A program made the position numbers and the translations under genes. Of a stretch of DNA of 64,000 bases, positions 34,209-46,450 are shown piece after piece. Location of the stretch: positions 46,367,257 to 46,431,256 of the forward strand of contig OX421965.1 of the NCBI GenBank assembly GCA_949128115.1, read 5' to 3'. The notes under the pieces were generated by a model. It was given only the letters and a program-made list of their open reading frames with translations. It had not been told where the DNA came from and ran no database searches. This DNA comes from Anaspis maculata (Eukaryota > Arthropoda > Insecta > Coleoptera > Scraptiidae). The first letter of the stretch is position 1. Each line of letters begins with the position of its first letter.

Positions 34209-34762
34209 CAGGGTGATTCAAAAATGGCGCATTTCCTCCCGTGTACGTTGTGGGAGACGTTGAGAAAGCACGGTAAAAATAGTAAAAAAAAATTGGCTCA
34301 TTTATCCTTCGAGTTATGAAGAGGTGAAGTTGAGAATTTAACTTCTTCAGTTTGCATGATTTTAAAGCAAAGCATTGTTACTTGCGAAGAGTCGCATGTT
34401 GTTAGTAGTTCCCGATTGAAAATTTCTCTTGCAATTGAAATTTGAGTCGTATTTTCAAATTTCAAAATTCGTCTTTCACCTCAAAAGTGCCGTGAAAATA
34501 CATTTGGCAAGTATGTTTAGTATGGTCTGGCAGGTTCTACGGAGTTTCTAGGGTAACAATACAATAATGCTATTGTAATGTACCTCTTTGATCTTAAGGT
34601 GCCAGGTAGGTACTGATGCGATGCTGCCAGATTGGAAAGATTTGTTTTCGTTAATAACTTGTAAATCGAAGCCGATTAATTTTTTTCATTATTTTTCCCA
34701 TGCTCCGTTAACGTCCACTATAACGTGCCCGAAAGGAAATGCGCCATTTTTGAATCACCCTG
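34209..34762. mobile_element. MITE with TA duplication, CAGGGTG ends
   Basis: The left end is CAGGGTGATTCAAAAATGGC and the right end is its exact complement GCCATTTTTGAATCACCCTG; pairing runs a further 10 bp (GCATTTCC against GGAAATGC). TA flanks it at 34207-34208 and 34763-34764. Length is 554 bp with no transposase. TA duplications point to the Tc1/mariner-like group. The end sequence CAGGGTG recurs in other families of this window. Confidence 0.85.
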
Positions 34763-35010
34763 TATAGGTCGAGTCAGAAACCTCGAAAACTATTTTTCCT
34801 ACGACCACCCATGAAAGTGACGTTTTCTACGTGTTCTTGACACTTCGAAAGTACATTAAATCACACAAGTGTGATATTTCTAAAAATCGCACGCTACTTG
34901 AGTATCCAGGAGTCTATGAAATTTTTACCTGCGAAATTGACATTTTCCAGATTTTCCGCCACAATATTTATCCACTGACACATACGTTTCCTTATGCGTA
35001 CGTTATTCTG

Positions 35011-36435
35011 CATACATTCAGGGCCGATTCTGGCTCGTCGGCCGCCCTTGTGCGAAAAATATTTGGCCGCCCGCCAGCTGTAACCCCGCAACAATTTTCT
35101 AGCAGGGGCGTCTGGGCTCTCTAGAAATTGCACCGCAGGCGATTTTTTTCACTTTTGCGGGCCTAAAACCGCCAAAGCCCCCCTCATTTTAAACAAAATT
35201 ATAAACAATTATAATCTATTTTCCGCTGAGGATCAAGGTGCGTCCATGGCCACCTCACTTCTACATATCCCTCGGTACACCCTATAGGTCGCGGGAGCAA
35301 AAATCGCGTGCTAAAGATGGGTATATGGTATAATTTTATTGTCACTAGTACTTGTGAATACCGTTTTCTCAAGTTGTAATAAATTTTATAGATGATTTAT
35401 TGAACAATTGCCACTTTATCAAAAGAATAATTGTGCTAAACTCAAGATTTGTCTGAGAAATGTTGAAAACAAACGAGTCTCTACAGCGGTACCTTGGCAC
35501 CCTGTCTGCGCTTGCGCGAGCGTTTCATGTCAATTCAAGGACGAAAAGGATGCGCATTGCGCAGTGTTGCCACGTCAGGCATACTTGCAGCGTTGCCATA
35601 GCGGGTGCCAAAGTGACGGTTATGTTCCTGCGACCTGTAGATGAGTTTTAGGCACTTATACCAATTCATAGGTAAGCATATTGATTTTGTAGTTTGATGG
35701 AATCAGATAAAGCTGTTCAAATAAAATGGGCAACAATTGAACTGATTCACTGGAAAACTTTGCCTTACTTCAAATGTGAATATCTCAGGTAAAAATAGAT
35801 CGATTTTGAAAATCGTGGTCATGCTGGATAGCGTGTTCTTTTGGCTGTAAGATATTTGGATGGTACAGAGGTTCAACGACGTTGAGTGAGCTATACAGGG
35901 TGAAAACAGAAGAAGTGCAAAACCGGTCCACAATATTCAATGCCCCGCTTCTGTGAAAAAGATCCCGGATTTTTTCTGAGTGCATTTCTAAAAAGCAAAT
36001 ATCAATATCTCCAACGGTTTTCGAATTTTAATCGTAGTGCGGTTTTTTTGAAAGTTGTGATTTTTTTTGTACTACACCGCATTTTTTCACGCCGATCCGA
36101 TTTCAAACAGACTATCCGAAATGTTACCAAGAGATGAAAATTCTTGCCCTTCCTCAGATACTTATCTGAGAAAGAAGTCTGATATCCATAATAGTTGACG
36201 CAGGGCGGCCGCCTCGCCTCCATTCTTGACAACCAGTTGTATTTTTTCGGCACTAAAAAATCACAATTTACGCAGGGCGGCTGCCGTCGGTCTCGAAAAT
36301 CATAACATTAGTTCCTTTCCCGACACTCAATTTTTCGTTAGAAAAAATTGGCGACTTTTCGCCGCCCTTGAATTTTGGCCGCCCCTGTGCAGGGGCACAC
36401 CCAGCACACCACTCAGAATTGGCCCTGCATACATT
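35011..36435. mobile_element. hAT-like non-autonomous element, 8-bp duplication, with nested MITE
   Basis: The element is 35019-36427. CATACATT is duplicated exactly at 35011-35018 and 36428-36435. The ends are CAGGGCCGATTCTG and its near-complement CAGAATTGGCCCTG. GGCCGCCC-rich patches near both ends repeat CGCAGGGCGG and GGCCGCCC. Another element sits inside at 35285-35637; without it the body is about 1.05 kb. No intact transposase is seen. 8-bp duplications with CAG-type ends are typical of hAT. Confidence 0.88.
35285..35637 (+). mobile_element. Nested TA-flanked element, family 2, copy 1
   Basis: The ends are TAGGTCGCGGGAGCA and TGTTCCTGCGACCTG, with TA on both sides (35283-35284, 35638-35639). 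A second copy in the same orientation is at 53728-54066. Shared blocks include AAAGATGGGTATATGGTAT, CACTAGTACTTG, ACTCAAGATTTG and GTTGCCATAGCGGGTGCCA. There is no protein-coding capacity. Because it lies inside the hAT-like element, it is the younger of the two. Confidence 0.82.
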
Positions 36436-38157
36436 CAATCGTAAATAAAACGTCTCACAATCATTTAAAGCCCTAGATCATTCACGGAACACGGAATTTC
36501 GAATCGATTCTCTGTTGAAACAAAACTCCGACAAAACTGTTGAATCTTTGACGTTTCTCGTCTGTTCGAATTCCTATTACATCAGAACAAAACAATGAAT
36601 GGAATTGTTCCTATAAATCCGATACTACCCACTTTATCATAATTATGTAATTTATATTTATCATTTTTCAGTTCCGATTCAAATATCAAAACTTAAATCT
36701 AGTCATGAAATCTCATCGTTCATCGTTCAGTCGTTCACTCCTGTTTGCATTTTCGCATTAGCTAAAAACTTCAATGGCTAGAATAGCTTTGAATGTGACG
36801 CATGAACGTCACGTGTTGTTTTATGAAAACGATTTGATTTTTATCCAATAACAGTAGATAACAGGTGCAAATTTTGGCGCGACAAATTTGAATTACTCTT
36901 TCCAGTTCAAAAACCAGCTAGAACAGAATTTAAGTCTATTTTTGAAATGTGAAAACTTGAAATTTGCAATTTTCGATACCCACTTTGTATTGGAAAAACT
37001 TGAAAAATTTAGTACATACTTTCAACAATTTGGAAAATTTTGTTTTTTTTCAGTTTCAATATATTTTGGGGCTTACGAAAAATATGTTATTTTGTAGTCA
37101 TAATCGGGCGTAAGTGCTGAATTTTTCCGATATATTAGATAATTTTTCAGAAAATGATGTCAAATTTTTTTTCAAGATTGAAATTTTTGGGGTCGAAAGC
37201 AGTTTAAAAGCAGCCCGAATTGTTGGGAAGATGTCATTTATATTTTTACAATAAATGTCTATATATACACAACTCGTTGGAAAGTTTATTCCTTGTACTC
37301 GTGGGGTTTCCGCACTTGCCGCAAGCGGCTCGTGCTAAACCTCTCACTCGTATGAAATATATCACTTTCCACACTAGTTGTGTAATATACTACTTCTTCA
37401 CCAAGAAATTTTTGAGAGAAATTTTCAAATTATAGCATTTTTTACTACATAACTTAGGCATACCCTACTATAGTGAGTAAAGTAAATGGGAATCTAGTAC
37501 ATACTCAGTAGTTGATATTCTTTAATTCGTATAGTCAGTACCTACCTGTCAGTAACGGTCTACTAAAATCAATGAGTATGACCGTCTGGCGCTACGAACT
37601 TTCAATTTTTTTCCTGGTCGTTACTATCAGAGACGGCCGCTCACCTGGGATTTGACCAGGATAATCCGCGTTTGGTACAGGACTGAACTCGGACGTCCTG
37701 TTTTGCTGTGGATCATCTTTGACCTGCGGTGAGCCCCACGAAATATTCATTTCAGGTGTCGACTTGCTGCGTGTTATGGTTGCAGAAATTCACGACCATA
37801 ACAGCATTGTCTGTTGCCCGTATTCATAGTCATTGTCAAGTGCACCTTGTCCAAGTATTACTAAAAATCAAGCTGTAACTCAAGTACGAATCCTGTTTCA
37901 CAGACATAACTTCGGCTTTTCTCGAGGAATACTATTTCACGGGAAAAGCCAAAAATATGTTCATGACACATGAATCGTATTTGAATTACAGCTTGATTTA
38001 AAGCGATACCTAACCAAGGGGCACTTGACAACGACCCATGAATACGGGCATAAGAGTGCTATGAACTGAGTCAACGCAAGTAAATCTAAATCGCTATAAA
38101 TTCCACAAAATCCCTTCATGGTTGAAGGTCGATTAAAGTCTACGTTGAGAGTGGAAG
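36436..38157. other. Spacer with one small inverted element
   Basis: AT-rich, with no gene recognised apart from the small element at 37263-37389. The palindrome-like stretch TTGTCAAGTGCACCTTG (about 37835) is partly mirrored at 38018-38035 (GGGGCACTTGACAACGACC), suggesting a further worn inverted element of about 230 bp (37795-38055). Confidence 0.5.
37263..37389. mobile_element. Short inverted-end element, about 127 bp
   Basis: ATACACAACTCGTTGGAAAG near the left end pairs with CTTTCCACACTAGTTGTGTAAT at the right. The centre is short and unrelated. TA-rich flanks prevent a clear duplication call. Confidence 0.55.
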
Positions 38158-38290
38158 GCAAGCTCCTGAGCTCAGTGGTTTAGACTGTGATGGCAATAAA
38201 ACTTACTTGATTGTGAGACCAGCACAGTTTGACAGTGTCAGTCAGCCAGTCTGCCGACAATTTTGAGACTCACCTGTAACAAAAAAAAAA
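38158..38290 (+). mobile_element. tRNA-derived SINE candidate
   Basis: 38167-38184 (TGAGCTCAGTGGTTTAGA) fits a tRNA A box. 38209-38220 (GATTGTGAGACC) fits a B box with one extra base, at the normal distance. A tRNA-unrelated body of about 60 bp and an A run (38281-38290) follow. That is the plan of a short interspersed element transcribed by RNA polymerase III. It does not fold as a full tRNA. I found no second copy and no clean target duplication. Confidence 0.5.
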
Positions 38291-41017
38291 GACGTCAGAA
38301 AACGGCATCAGGTAAGCGATTACTAATAAAGAAATCAAATAAGGGACAGTAATAAAGAAAATACAGTTTTTGATAGAAGTATAGACCTTCTCATGTAGGC
38401 GGTTCCCTTTGCTCGCAGCTCGTGCGCAGGTCTTCAAGTATACAAGCTCACTGGTTCAATTGGCTGTTTAACGAGAGCGCTTTATCGATCGGGCTGGTAG
38501 CATGAACTCGACCAATGACGGCGCCAATCAGGTGAACCTGCGCCCCGAGGATCCCAGGTGAATGAGAATGTTATAGTTCCAATTGTTCAGTAACTGAGAT
38601 GTTTCGAGACAAAATCTCTGCAATATAACTTTGGTCGAAGGATTGTAAGTTGGTCCAGAACTGAAACGATGATCCTTGGCTTTGGGGCTAGAAGACGGAC
38701 AGGAAGGAGTGAGGATAACTTGAAAGGAGCTGGACTTATTTTGAAAACATGACTTTCATTTGAATGTTGATCAAGCTTTAAACTTGAAAGTCCAAGATCT
38801 CAGTTGAGTTGGTACTGTTTCATTCGGAACGTCTGAAGAAAGTATAGACTATTAAACATTACAAGCATATAATGAAGAATATCATATACATGATTCAAAA
38901 CAAGCGTACACATACAAGAGTCGTACCTCCTAATAGTGAAAAAAAAACATGCTTTCCAGACAGGTACCTATACATAAAATCCTAGCACCGGTAACACAAC
39001 AGGGTACAATTAAGAGCTGCAGCAAGTGATTCTAATAAGGCGAGAAGCTGCCGCTCTTACGCGTTAAGTCTCTGATTAATTTCATGTTTCCGTATAAATT
39101 ACCCGCGCGTTTAATTATGACTTATTAAAGCGAATAACTTATTTCCACAAAATAAAAGCAAACCAACCAGGCAGATGGCCACTGATGGTTGGTCGGTGTA
39201 GGTATACCATACCATGCTAGACATATTATAGTGCTTGAGTATTTTATTTATAGCGGACGCTCGCAAGAAGGTATTATTTCGAAGCGTAAACGCGGAATGT
39301 GGAGAAAAGCAAGGATATTTCCAACATCAGCCGCCGAGCCGCAACAGTGATGGTGTAGGATTGCGTGTCTCCTGCAGCAAGACCATCTTTAATCATCTCA
39401 AGAGGGACAACAACAAAGCAAAGAATCAAGAATCCGAGAAAATATCTTCAAAGTTTATTATTTCTTGCGCGCTTGGCAGCATACTCCATGGTCCATACCA
39501 ATGCAGCAGCGGTGAAGCCGTCTAATTAATCAAATATCGAGTATGACAGTGCGAGACCGCGCGCAAGAAACCTTGTATATCTTGCGGGATTTTTCTATTA
39601 GGTCTGGAGACTGGGAGAAATCGTCCGGTCGGCCTAACAATCGATACATTATAAGGAGCAAAAGTGAATATTAATCTTCATTATTCTGCTTGTGGTGCCG
39701 TAATGAACACCAAGAACCATCTCGGATGGTATACGCGGATCTCTCTTCTTCTACTTCTTCGTCTTCACTCCGTATGCCATCAGAGCCGCCTACAACTTCT
39801 TGAAGAGAGCCGGTGATTGCCGCCGGGTGTGGCTGATTCACAATCGCATACACAGACTCACTTCACTGTCACTTTTTATAAATCCTTGCCCGGTCGTGAT
39901 ACCTGCATGGGTTGTTATTATAATATGTGCGTTAGCCCATAAAGGCTTCGGCCAGAGATAAGGTTGATGGTAGTTTTGTTTCTGACGGTCGGATTCAACA
40001 TGCGCTTGAAGGAACTGATTTCTTCCTTTCTGGAATTGAAAGCGTGCAATCGTTTTCTCTGCTTCTTCGTCTAATAACTTACTTATTCAGCACTTGATCT
40101 GATGGTGTGCGAACGCGCGTAAATATATGTCTGCAAGAAATTACACAATGGAATCTAACACGTTTTCACTCGAAATGGGAAAGTCAAACCGGCGACGCAT
40201 AATTTGCAGTCGTATCACGATCATTCCTCTGCTGTCGAGTGGGCACACTACTCAGTAATTTCTTAGTTTTTCAGCAATAACACCGAAAACGAATGGTAAA
40301 GCTGGCGGAAAATTATCGCTTCGAGCCACGATCGCGCATTTAGATGCAATGGCTGTAAAATTTAGTTCATGGAACGAGTAGAAAAGAGCTATTTGAGATT
40401 CATTTACCTTGATATTTTGCACAAAAGAGTGAAATTGTTCGGAAATTTTATCAGTTATTATGCGATAAACAAGGTGAGTCAAAGTTCAGCAGCTATATAC
40501 CACCAAACACCAATCTTTGCCACAGTGAAGTAATAAAAAGCAATACTTTTTGAAATGCGGGATTCATATTCATTTCCAAATGTTCCAAGCCATGCCACGA
40601 TGATTGTTCCAGCCTATCTACGCTGTAGTTTTGTTTTGACCTATGTAAATCGGACTTTTTATGGAAGAACATGTGCCCAAACCATTTTGGTGCAAGAAAC
40701 AAGAACTCCTTATGTTCAAATGCAACCGATGAAGCATTAATGGTGTATAAAAAAAAAAAACAGAGGCATGAACTCAATTTACACAAGGGAGGTTGTTTTA
40801 GGTATTCTTGAGGTTTAGATTCGCAGGGCAGAAAACTCCATAGATAACCTTCAAAAGACGATTATTATATATGTCACTATAATAACGTGTGGATCTAAGC
40901 TGTAAGATCTATAGGCTTCCAGTTCCTATTTCAACTCTAAATGTTCACCAACTCTTCCTTATCTTTTCACGGGCTTGCCGGAGGGGAATCTTTCCTATTT
41001 ATGCACCACTGAATAAA
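38291..41017. other. Spacer without recognisable gene
   Basis: Frames of up to 97 codons lack motifs. Composition is mixed, with few repeats. Confidence 0.5.
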
Positions 41018-41329
41018 GCATTTCCACATGACGTCACGAGCTCGTCAGTGTTGCCAACCTAGTTGAATTTATAACCTCAAAAAAGTGTTCGGGAACAACC
41101 CGCGTTGTTATGATTGGAAAAAAGTACTTTTTTGAGATTTTTGATACAGTAGGAAGCAAGTTTGTGCGTGATAATCATTCACAAAACTTTGGAGCTCTGA
41201 TCAATACCGACCAGTTGGAAGTGTATCGACCTAGATAGCTCAATAAACAAGAAAGTGTGATGAAGTGCTTAAATTTTTTTGTCGAGAAAAAAGAGCATCT
41301 CAGGAAGTATCTCAAAGTGCCAAGAAATA

Positions 41330-41600
41330 CGACTCAAAGACATCTGGGAAGAAGAAAATATGCCAGTTCATTATCCTGCCGATAAGGTAAAAAGCTGACT
41401 AAATTGTTGGAATAAAGAATAAATGTGAGATAATTTCACAAATTATCCATCACTAAGCACCCTTCTGATTTCAGAAAGTATGGCTGTGGCAAAAACTGTG
41501 ACCTGTGGCGATCTCGAAATGGGAAAATCCAGCGACCAAGGAATTTCTAAGTTGACCACAATTTCACCTCAAATCCTGCTTATAAGAAGAAATTCCAGGA
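41330..41600 (+). pseudogene. Weak THAP-like segment, copy 1, with possible intron
   Basis: A frame ending in MPVHYPADK at 41384 meets a GT; a TTTCAG follows at about 41474, and reading resumes as KVWLWQKL, then after a frameshift CGDLEMGKSSD and VDHNF. The order (FP-like motif, Trp, Leu, DH-aromatic) recalls a THAP zinc-finger domain, found in P-element transposases and insect proteins. The Cys ligands cannot all be placed, and stops are present. It could be chance. Confidence 0.22.
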
Positions 41601-41879
41601 TTAATTAAGCAATGTGTCTTGACGCCATGAAGCCATCAACTGAAAATTCAAGATTGTCAAGTAAATTGTACGATTTGGTCATCAGAAAATACCTACTCGG
41701 AGCCGATCCCATCTGGTTCACATGTGCTTATATCACAGTGAATTAATCAACTACAGTGAAGTAGAAAATGGAAATTATTGTCAATTTAAACATCCAAGCT
41801 TGTGAAAGCAATGGAGAAAGCATGGCTGGAGATGTAAAGGGCTCAATGGACGTGAAAGTTGGGTTGAAGAGTAGTTGAA

Positions 41880-42330
41880 TCTTTTTTCTTGAGGAAAAAA
41901 TGAGAAATCCATGGTTTTCTCGAAACGCTGGACTCGTGGAAGTATCACAGAAAGTATTCCAAAGCGCCAAGAAATGGAAAAAAGGAAGGAAGGAATACAC
42001 TTGAAAAAATATACGGAAGTTGTACCGATAACGATAAGGATGGGTAACTAAATTGCTGTAATACAGTTATGATGTTTGCACAAAATTATCTGTTGCTAAG
42101 CCTCTCTAGTTTCAGGAAGTACCTGTGTCAAAAATTGTGGCCTTCGGAAATCTAAAAATGGGAAAATCTACCGACTGAGGAAGTGCTACGTCGACCACAA
42201 TTTAGAACCTTGGATCCTCAATAGAACAATAAATATTTGTATTTTCAAGAAATGTATCTTGACACAATCAAATTGTAATTGAGAATTCAACATCGTTAAA
42301 TCAGGTGTAAAATTTCTATCAAGGAGGGCT
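41880..42330 (+). repeat. Second diverged copy of the internal segment
   Basis: It parallels 41270-41690: GTATTCCAAAGCGCCAAGAAAT against GTATCTCAAAGTGCCAAGAAAT; TAACTAAATTGCTG against TGACTAAATTGTTG; AAAATGGGAAAATCTACCGAC against GAAATGGGAAAATCCAGCGAC; CGACCACAATTTAGA against TGACCACAATTTCAC. Identity is about 65-70 percent. The intron-like part is shared, so this was a DNA duplication and not retroposition. Confidence 0.6.
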
Positions 42331-43179
42331 CCAGTGACCGAAGACATCTTCGGTGGCCGAACAGCTGTTCGAGTTAAACTTCCATGTTTTGCCTCTGTCC
42401 CTATTCTACAACTGAAGTGAAGACATTCCTGCATTTTAAAAATATAAAATACAAACTAAAACTATTGTTTGTTTCTTCAATCAGGCAGTAAAAGCTGGGC
42501 CTCAAGTATTTGGGTGATTGGGAAGCACGAACCGAGAGGTACATATCTAGCCTTTCACAAGTCATATCACTCCAGCAACAGGAATGTAAACCTCCAACAT
42601 TCAGGTGTAGTTTGGTGGCAAAGTCCAGGCCCAATTTCGTCGGAAAATATGAATTTTCACCACTACCCTGTGCAGGTAACCCAACATGTTTGGCTTGCTT
42701 TTTTACAAAAAACACACTTTTCCACGAGAACTTATTTTGCAGGCGCATTAAGGACATGAACTTAATACAAAAATTTCAAACTCAAACTCAAAAAGGTAGC
42801 CGAGGGAAAAATGCAGAAACTGGAACTCCATAAGCGCCCTGTAGTTCGGTTGTCCCCCTAACATTATTTGGTTCAAATTTGGCGGGCAATTCTGGACTAT
42901 TGGCAACACTGCTGTGACGTCAATGGAAATGCCTAATTGGTGTTCTAATTTCGATGATGGTGTTCATCCATCACTACACTTCCGTGAAATGTAAAAACAA
43001 GCCATAGGAATGGTGTTATGTTCTTCAGAACATACCATCGTGAGGAACATAAACGGGGACACCCCAATTCGCCCGATTATTATTGTTCGAATACCTGCTA
43101 TACTATAGAAGGAAAGGAAAATCTGGGAAAAGAGTCTTGGGACAAATTTCTGGAGGACAGTGGGATAAAGAGTTGTGGA

Positions 43180-43413
43180 GACGGAAGAACAATCAAGAGG
43201 CGATGGAAATGTACGGTTTTCCAGGAATCCGAGGGATAATCAAAGCGCAAAAGCTGTGATGACTTGGACATGGTGGAGAGGCCTCCAGACGAAACACGAC
43301 AGGAAAAGGTATCGAGAGGAGGGGTGGTGGGTGAGAGGAAAGAGAGAAGGGAAAGGCCTAGAAACCAATGACTGGACTCGATGGTGAATGATCTAAGTAT
43401 AAAAATTAGTAAC
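43180..43413 (+). pseudogene. Non-LTR retrotransposon fragment (C-terminal end of reverse transcriptase ORF)
   Basis: Read with small frame changes, the segment gives EAMEMYGFPG, then GIIKAQKL, two stops, LGHVERPPDETRQEKVS, GERKERRERPRNQ, a stop, LDSMVNDLS. This is the well-known tail following the RT domain in many insect non-LTR elements (YG-P-I, then an I-A-RL-W-GHV-R-M block, then G-R-RGRPR-RW-D). It is broken by stops and frame slips and is not accompanied by the RT core. It is a dead fragment; the clade cannot be fixed. Confidence 0.72.
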
Positions 43414-45673
43414 TAGACAGAAGAAAAAAATAGGGCATTTTTCGTTGTCTCTTGGCGCTGTGACGTCATGCGTATATTCCGGATCTGGAATCATATTATG
43501 ATATATGACAATCCTTTCTGATACTTGGGAGAATTTTCCACATTTGACAAGCATTCCCACTCTCATCACCTCATCAGTCATAAAGCACAAGTGGTAGCAA
43601 AAATTACTTTTTTAAGAGAAAAAGTGACAATATTCAATTATGGAAGGCTAATTAGGTATGTTTGCGTGGCACATTTTGTTAAACGTTCCTGCAGGAAGGT
43701 CATGGTCAGCGTTGAATGAAAATATACAAAAAGGGCACCACCGTATCTTTCTGGTATTAGCTGGCAGATGACGCAACAATACAAAAGTACAAGCATATTT
43801 TGATAGGTACCAGCTTTGCAGCGGATCGCTTTCTTATATTAATATTGAAGTACTGTATGGGAAAACTGTTCAGGTGTCAGTTTTCCTTTTATTCCTGGAA
43901 AATTCTTCAGGATAAAGCTGCAGTTCTGATCTCACCATGTGGGTCGCAGCAAGCGAATTAATTACCTTGTCAAAACCATTAGCAGTGACAGAAATGTCCA
44001 CGATGGTGGCTTTTATAATTTTTCACTCAACTTTTCCACGCATATAAACAATAGTTCGAGAAAACTTCCCTGCTTTATTCGTTAATCGTTAGTATAATGG
44101 TTTCACTATGGCTCCAGCCTCCAGTGATTCTCTTGACATGAATAACGAGTGAATTCAAAATTGCTGCTGGCTCAACTACTCCCGCAAAATTTTACCATGT
44201 TGCCAGAGTGAAATGTCATAAAAGTCGAAATGTCATAAAAGTCGAAACGTCAAAAAATGACCCTGAAATCCGGAATTGATGTTTTCTATCTCACAAAATT
44301 GTGAAGGTCAATACTTGGGTTCTCCTCGCTTCTATGGCATTAACATCTCAATTCTTCACATTTTTTTCAACAGTCACAATTATTCCGAAAAAAGACATAT
44401 GAAAACCGCAATCGCCAGTGCAAACTCTGCATACACTTAGCATATTCAATCACCCTCAAGAATGGCCGCATTATTTACTGCTGCACCGCATGCAAACCTG
44501 CGGTAATATGTCTTGGCTGTTTAATGTATGGTATGGTTCGCACATTCCAATCGGCATTTTAGCTATCACTTATTGCTTGTTGAAGAGTAACTATACCTAA
44601 GTAGTTGCATTTTTATTTACCTTTGGCTTGGACGTGGATACACACTTTTCGACTTGAAATCTTCGGAAATTTCGGTTCTCGTACACATTCTTGTTTGAGG
44701 AACGATGGAACTGTCCCTCGGCATTCAAACAAAGTTTTCCTTTCGAGACGTTGATTCGTTGTTTGCGCCCGCAATTAGCATCTGGACGAAGAAAAATCAG
44801 AGGTGACGCAAGGTCTCTCTGTGTTGTTGGAAGGCTCGCGATCACAATGGGAGCATCGAAAGAGACAAAGCAGATGGTTGTTCAATAAGAGTTGCGCAAC
44901 AAGGCCGTTTCTCTTTCGGCATCTCGCGCGCGCTGTACACGTTTTCTCCTTGTGCCAGAAGAGCCTCGAAATTTGTCCAGGAATTATTGCCAATTATTTG
45001 AAAATTTCACAACAATGGGTTCCTTTATTTTTACCCCGCGCGATGATCGGCGCAGCAGCTGTTGCAAGCGGGCCGAGTCTATGGACCGGCCAAGAGCTTC
45101 AGCAGAGAAAGTTGCGTGGGTGGTACTCCGGTGTACCTACACTGGTGCGCTCGCTTTCAGGGTAGCGCGAAACAAAGACGTGAAGTGTTGACTCTGTCTC
45201 GGCACGGCTTTGGTTCTCTGGAAACGGCAGCCGGAGCAGCCGGAGCGGCCTCAATTATTTGCAGGCCGCAAGTTTGCAGGTCAGGACATGGGTGTTGCGT
45301 AAGTCCCTGAATCTTTACAATAGACTTGTTTTCGGAATTTTTCAGATTTCGCGGCACGATTCTGTGGTAATGGTAATGGACAGCGCGAGGAATTGTTGGG
45401 AGTGTAGCATTTTCGATTAGCATGTTTTCCTTTGCATAAAAATCGATTTGCAGCAAAGAAATGAAACGCCATGACTGGACTGCTGCTCAACCCCAGATTT
45501 ATGAATTCCAGTACAGACTGCTGCATCAGAACCAAGAACTTACTTCCTAGGAAATAGTGAAAACCCGTCAACAGAAATCCTTGATTGCCTTCAGCTTGTA
45601 AGTAAATCTCAAACATAAATGTCTCCAATAACTTGCAATTTCTCAGAACAGGGTTGTTCCAGATTTCTATGCA
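43414..45673. other. Spacer without recognisable gene
   Basis: The part 44900-45300 is GC-rich with several overlapping frames on both strands. None shows a family motif. The remainder is AT-rich. Confidence 0.5.
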
Positions 45674-45675
45674 TA

Positions 45676-46122
45676 CAGGATGGCCCAACGAAAATGAAAC
45701 AGACAGATTGTTGGGCACTTGACCTCATTTTTTTGTATATTGTGACATGTTAAATAGAGGGACATAGGCTCCGTCATGGGTTCGGCATCTTCGAGCTAGG
45801 CTCCTGGAAGGGGCTGTAGCCCTCCAAAAACACTGAAATAAGCATTATCCTGGAAAATTTGCATCGAATCGAAAAAAAAATAACACGGCTGTAAAAACAA
45901 TTGAACCAGCTTTAAAATGATGTATCACTCAACCCCAATTATTGTCATTTAAAATTTTTTGAGGGGCTGCCACCCTGAGTACGGGGGGTGAAATGTCTAC
46001 GTTAAGTCAACAGCAGTTGAACGTCCCCCTTTGAAACAAAATTGGCCTGTCCAAGCTTATTTCGAAAAAATGAGGGCAAATTCTCGAAAATCTGTCTGTT
46101 TCATTGTCGTTGGGTCATCCTG
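45676..46122 (+). mobile_element. Inverted-repeat (MITE-like) element, family 1, good copy
   Basis: 447 bp with ends of about 35-60 bp: CAGGATGGCCCAACGAAAAT on the left and GTCGTTGGGTCATCCTG on the right, with pairing continuing through GAAACAGACAGATT. TA flanks it at 45674-45675 and 46123-46124. The body matches 2425-2884. It has no coding capacity. It lies directly against a non-LTR fragment, into which it may have inserted. Confidence 0.85.
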
Positions 46123-46124
46123 TA

Positions 46125-46450
46125 ATCTTGTCTGGAGTCCGATTTATGACTCCTTCATCAATAATTTCGAGAGAGTTCGGAGGAGATTTTTGAAAGCGGC
46201 TTGTTTTATACTGGACAACCAATACTCTCCACGTGGTTTCCCAGTTCCCTCAGAAGATCATGTTAGAGCGGTTCAATTTGTCATCTTCGAAGTCTTGAAG
46301 AGTGTTCCACTCAATCCATTTTTTCTTTGGGCTGTTTAGCAACGTTGGACGCGTTTGATTAAATGGTCAATTCGACTGTTGACCACTTTTGACATCTCTA
46401 ATGCTCCCAGTCTCAATCGTACCGAACAGAAAGTTCCTGAAAACAGTTTT
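46125..46450 (+). pseudogene. Non-LTR (jockey/RTE-like) retrotransposon fragment
   Basis: Directly after the MITE the frame reads LVWSPIYDSFINNFERVRRR and then FLKAACFILDN. This is the characteristic region after the RT domain (VWSP-Y, I-IE-VQ-RFL). After a frame change come LRSLEECS and LNGQFDC, a stop, PLLTSL, like the LNG-IDCP-LL block of these elements. Stops and frameshifts show it is dead. The upstream half is not visible on the other side of the MITE. Confidence 0.7.

Larger units (their letters stand above)
41018..42932. mobile_element. Decayed DNA element bounded by imperfect inverted ends
   Basis: The left end GCATTTCCACATGACGTCAC...AGTGTTGCCAAC (41018-41057) pairs with the right end TTGGCAACACT...GTGACGTCAATGGAAATGC (42900-42932), with one 5-base gap. 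Inside are two diverged direct copies of a roughly 450-bp segment (about 41270-41690 and 41880-42330). I saw no matching target duplication. The THAP-like traces inside would fit a P-type element, but that is an inference on weak evidence. Confidence 0.45.
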
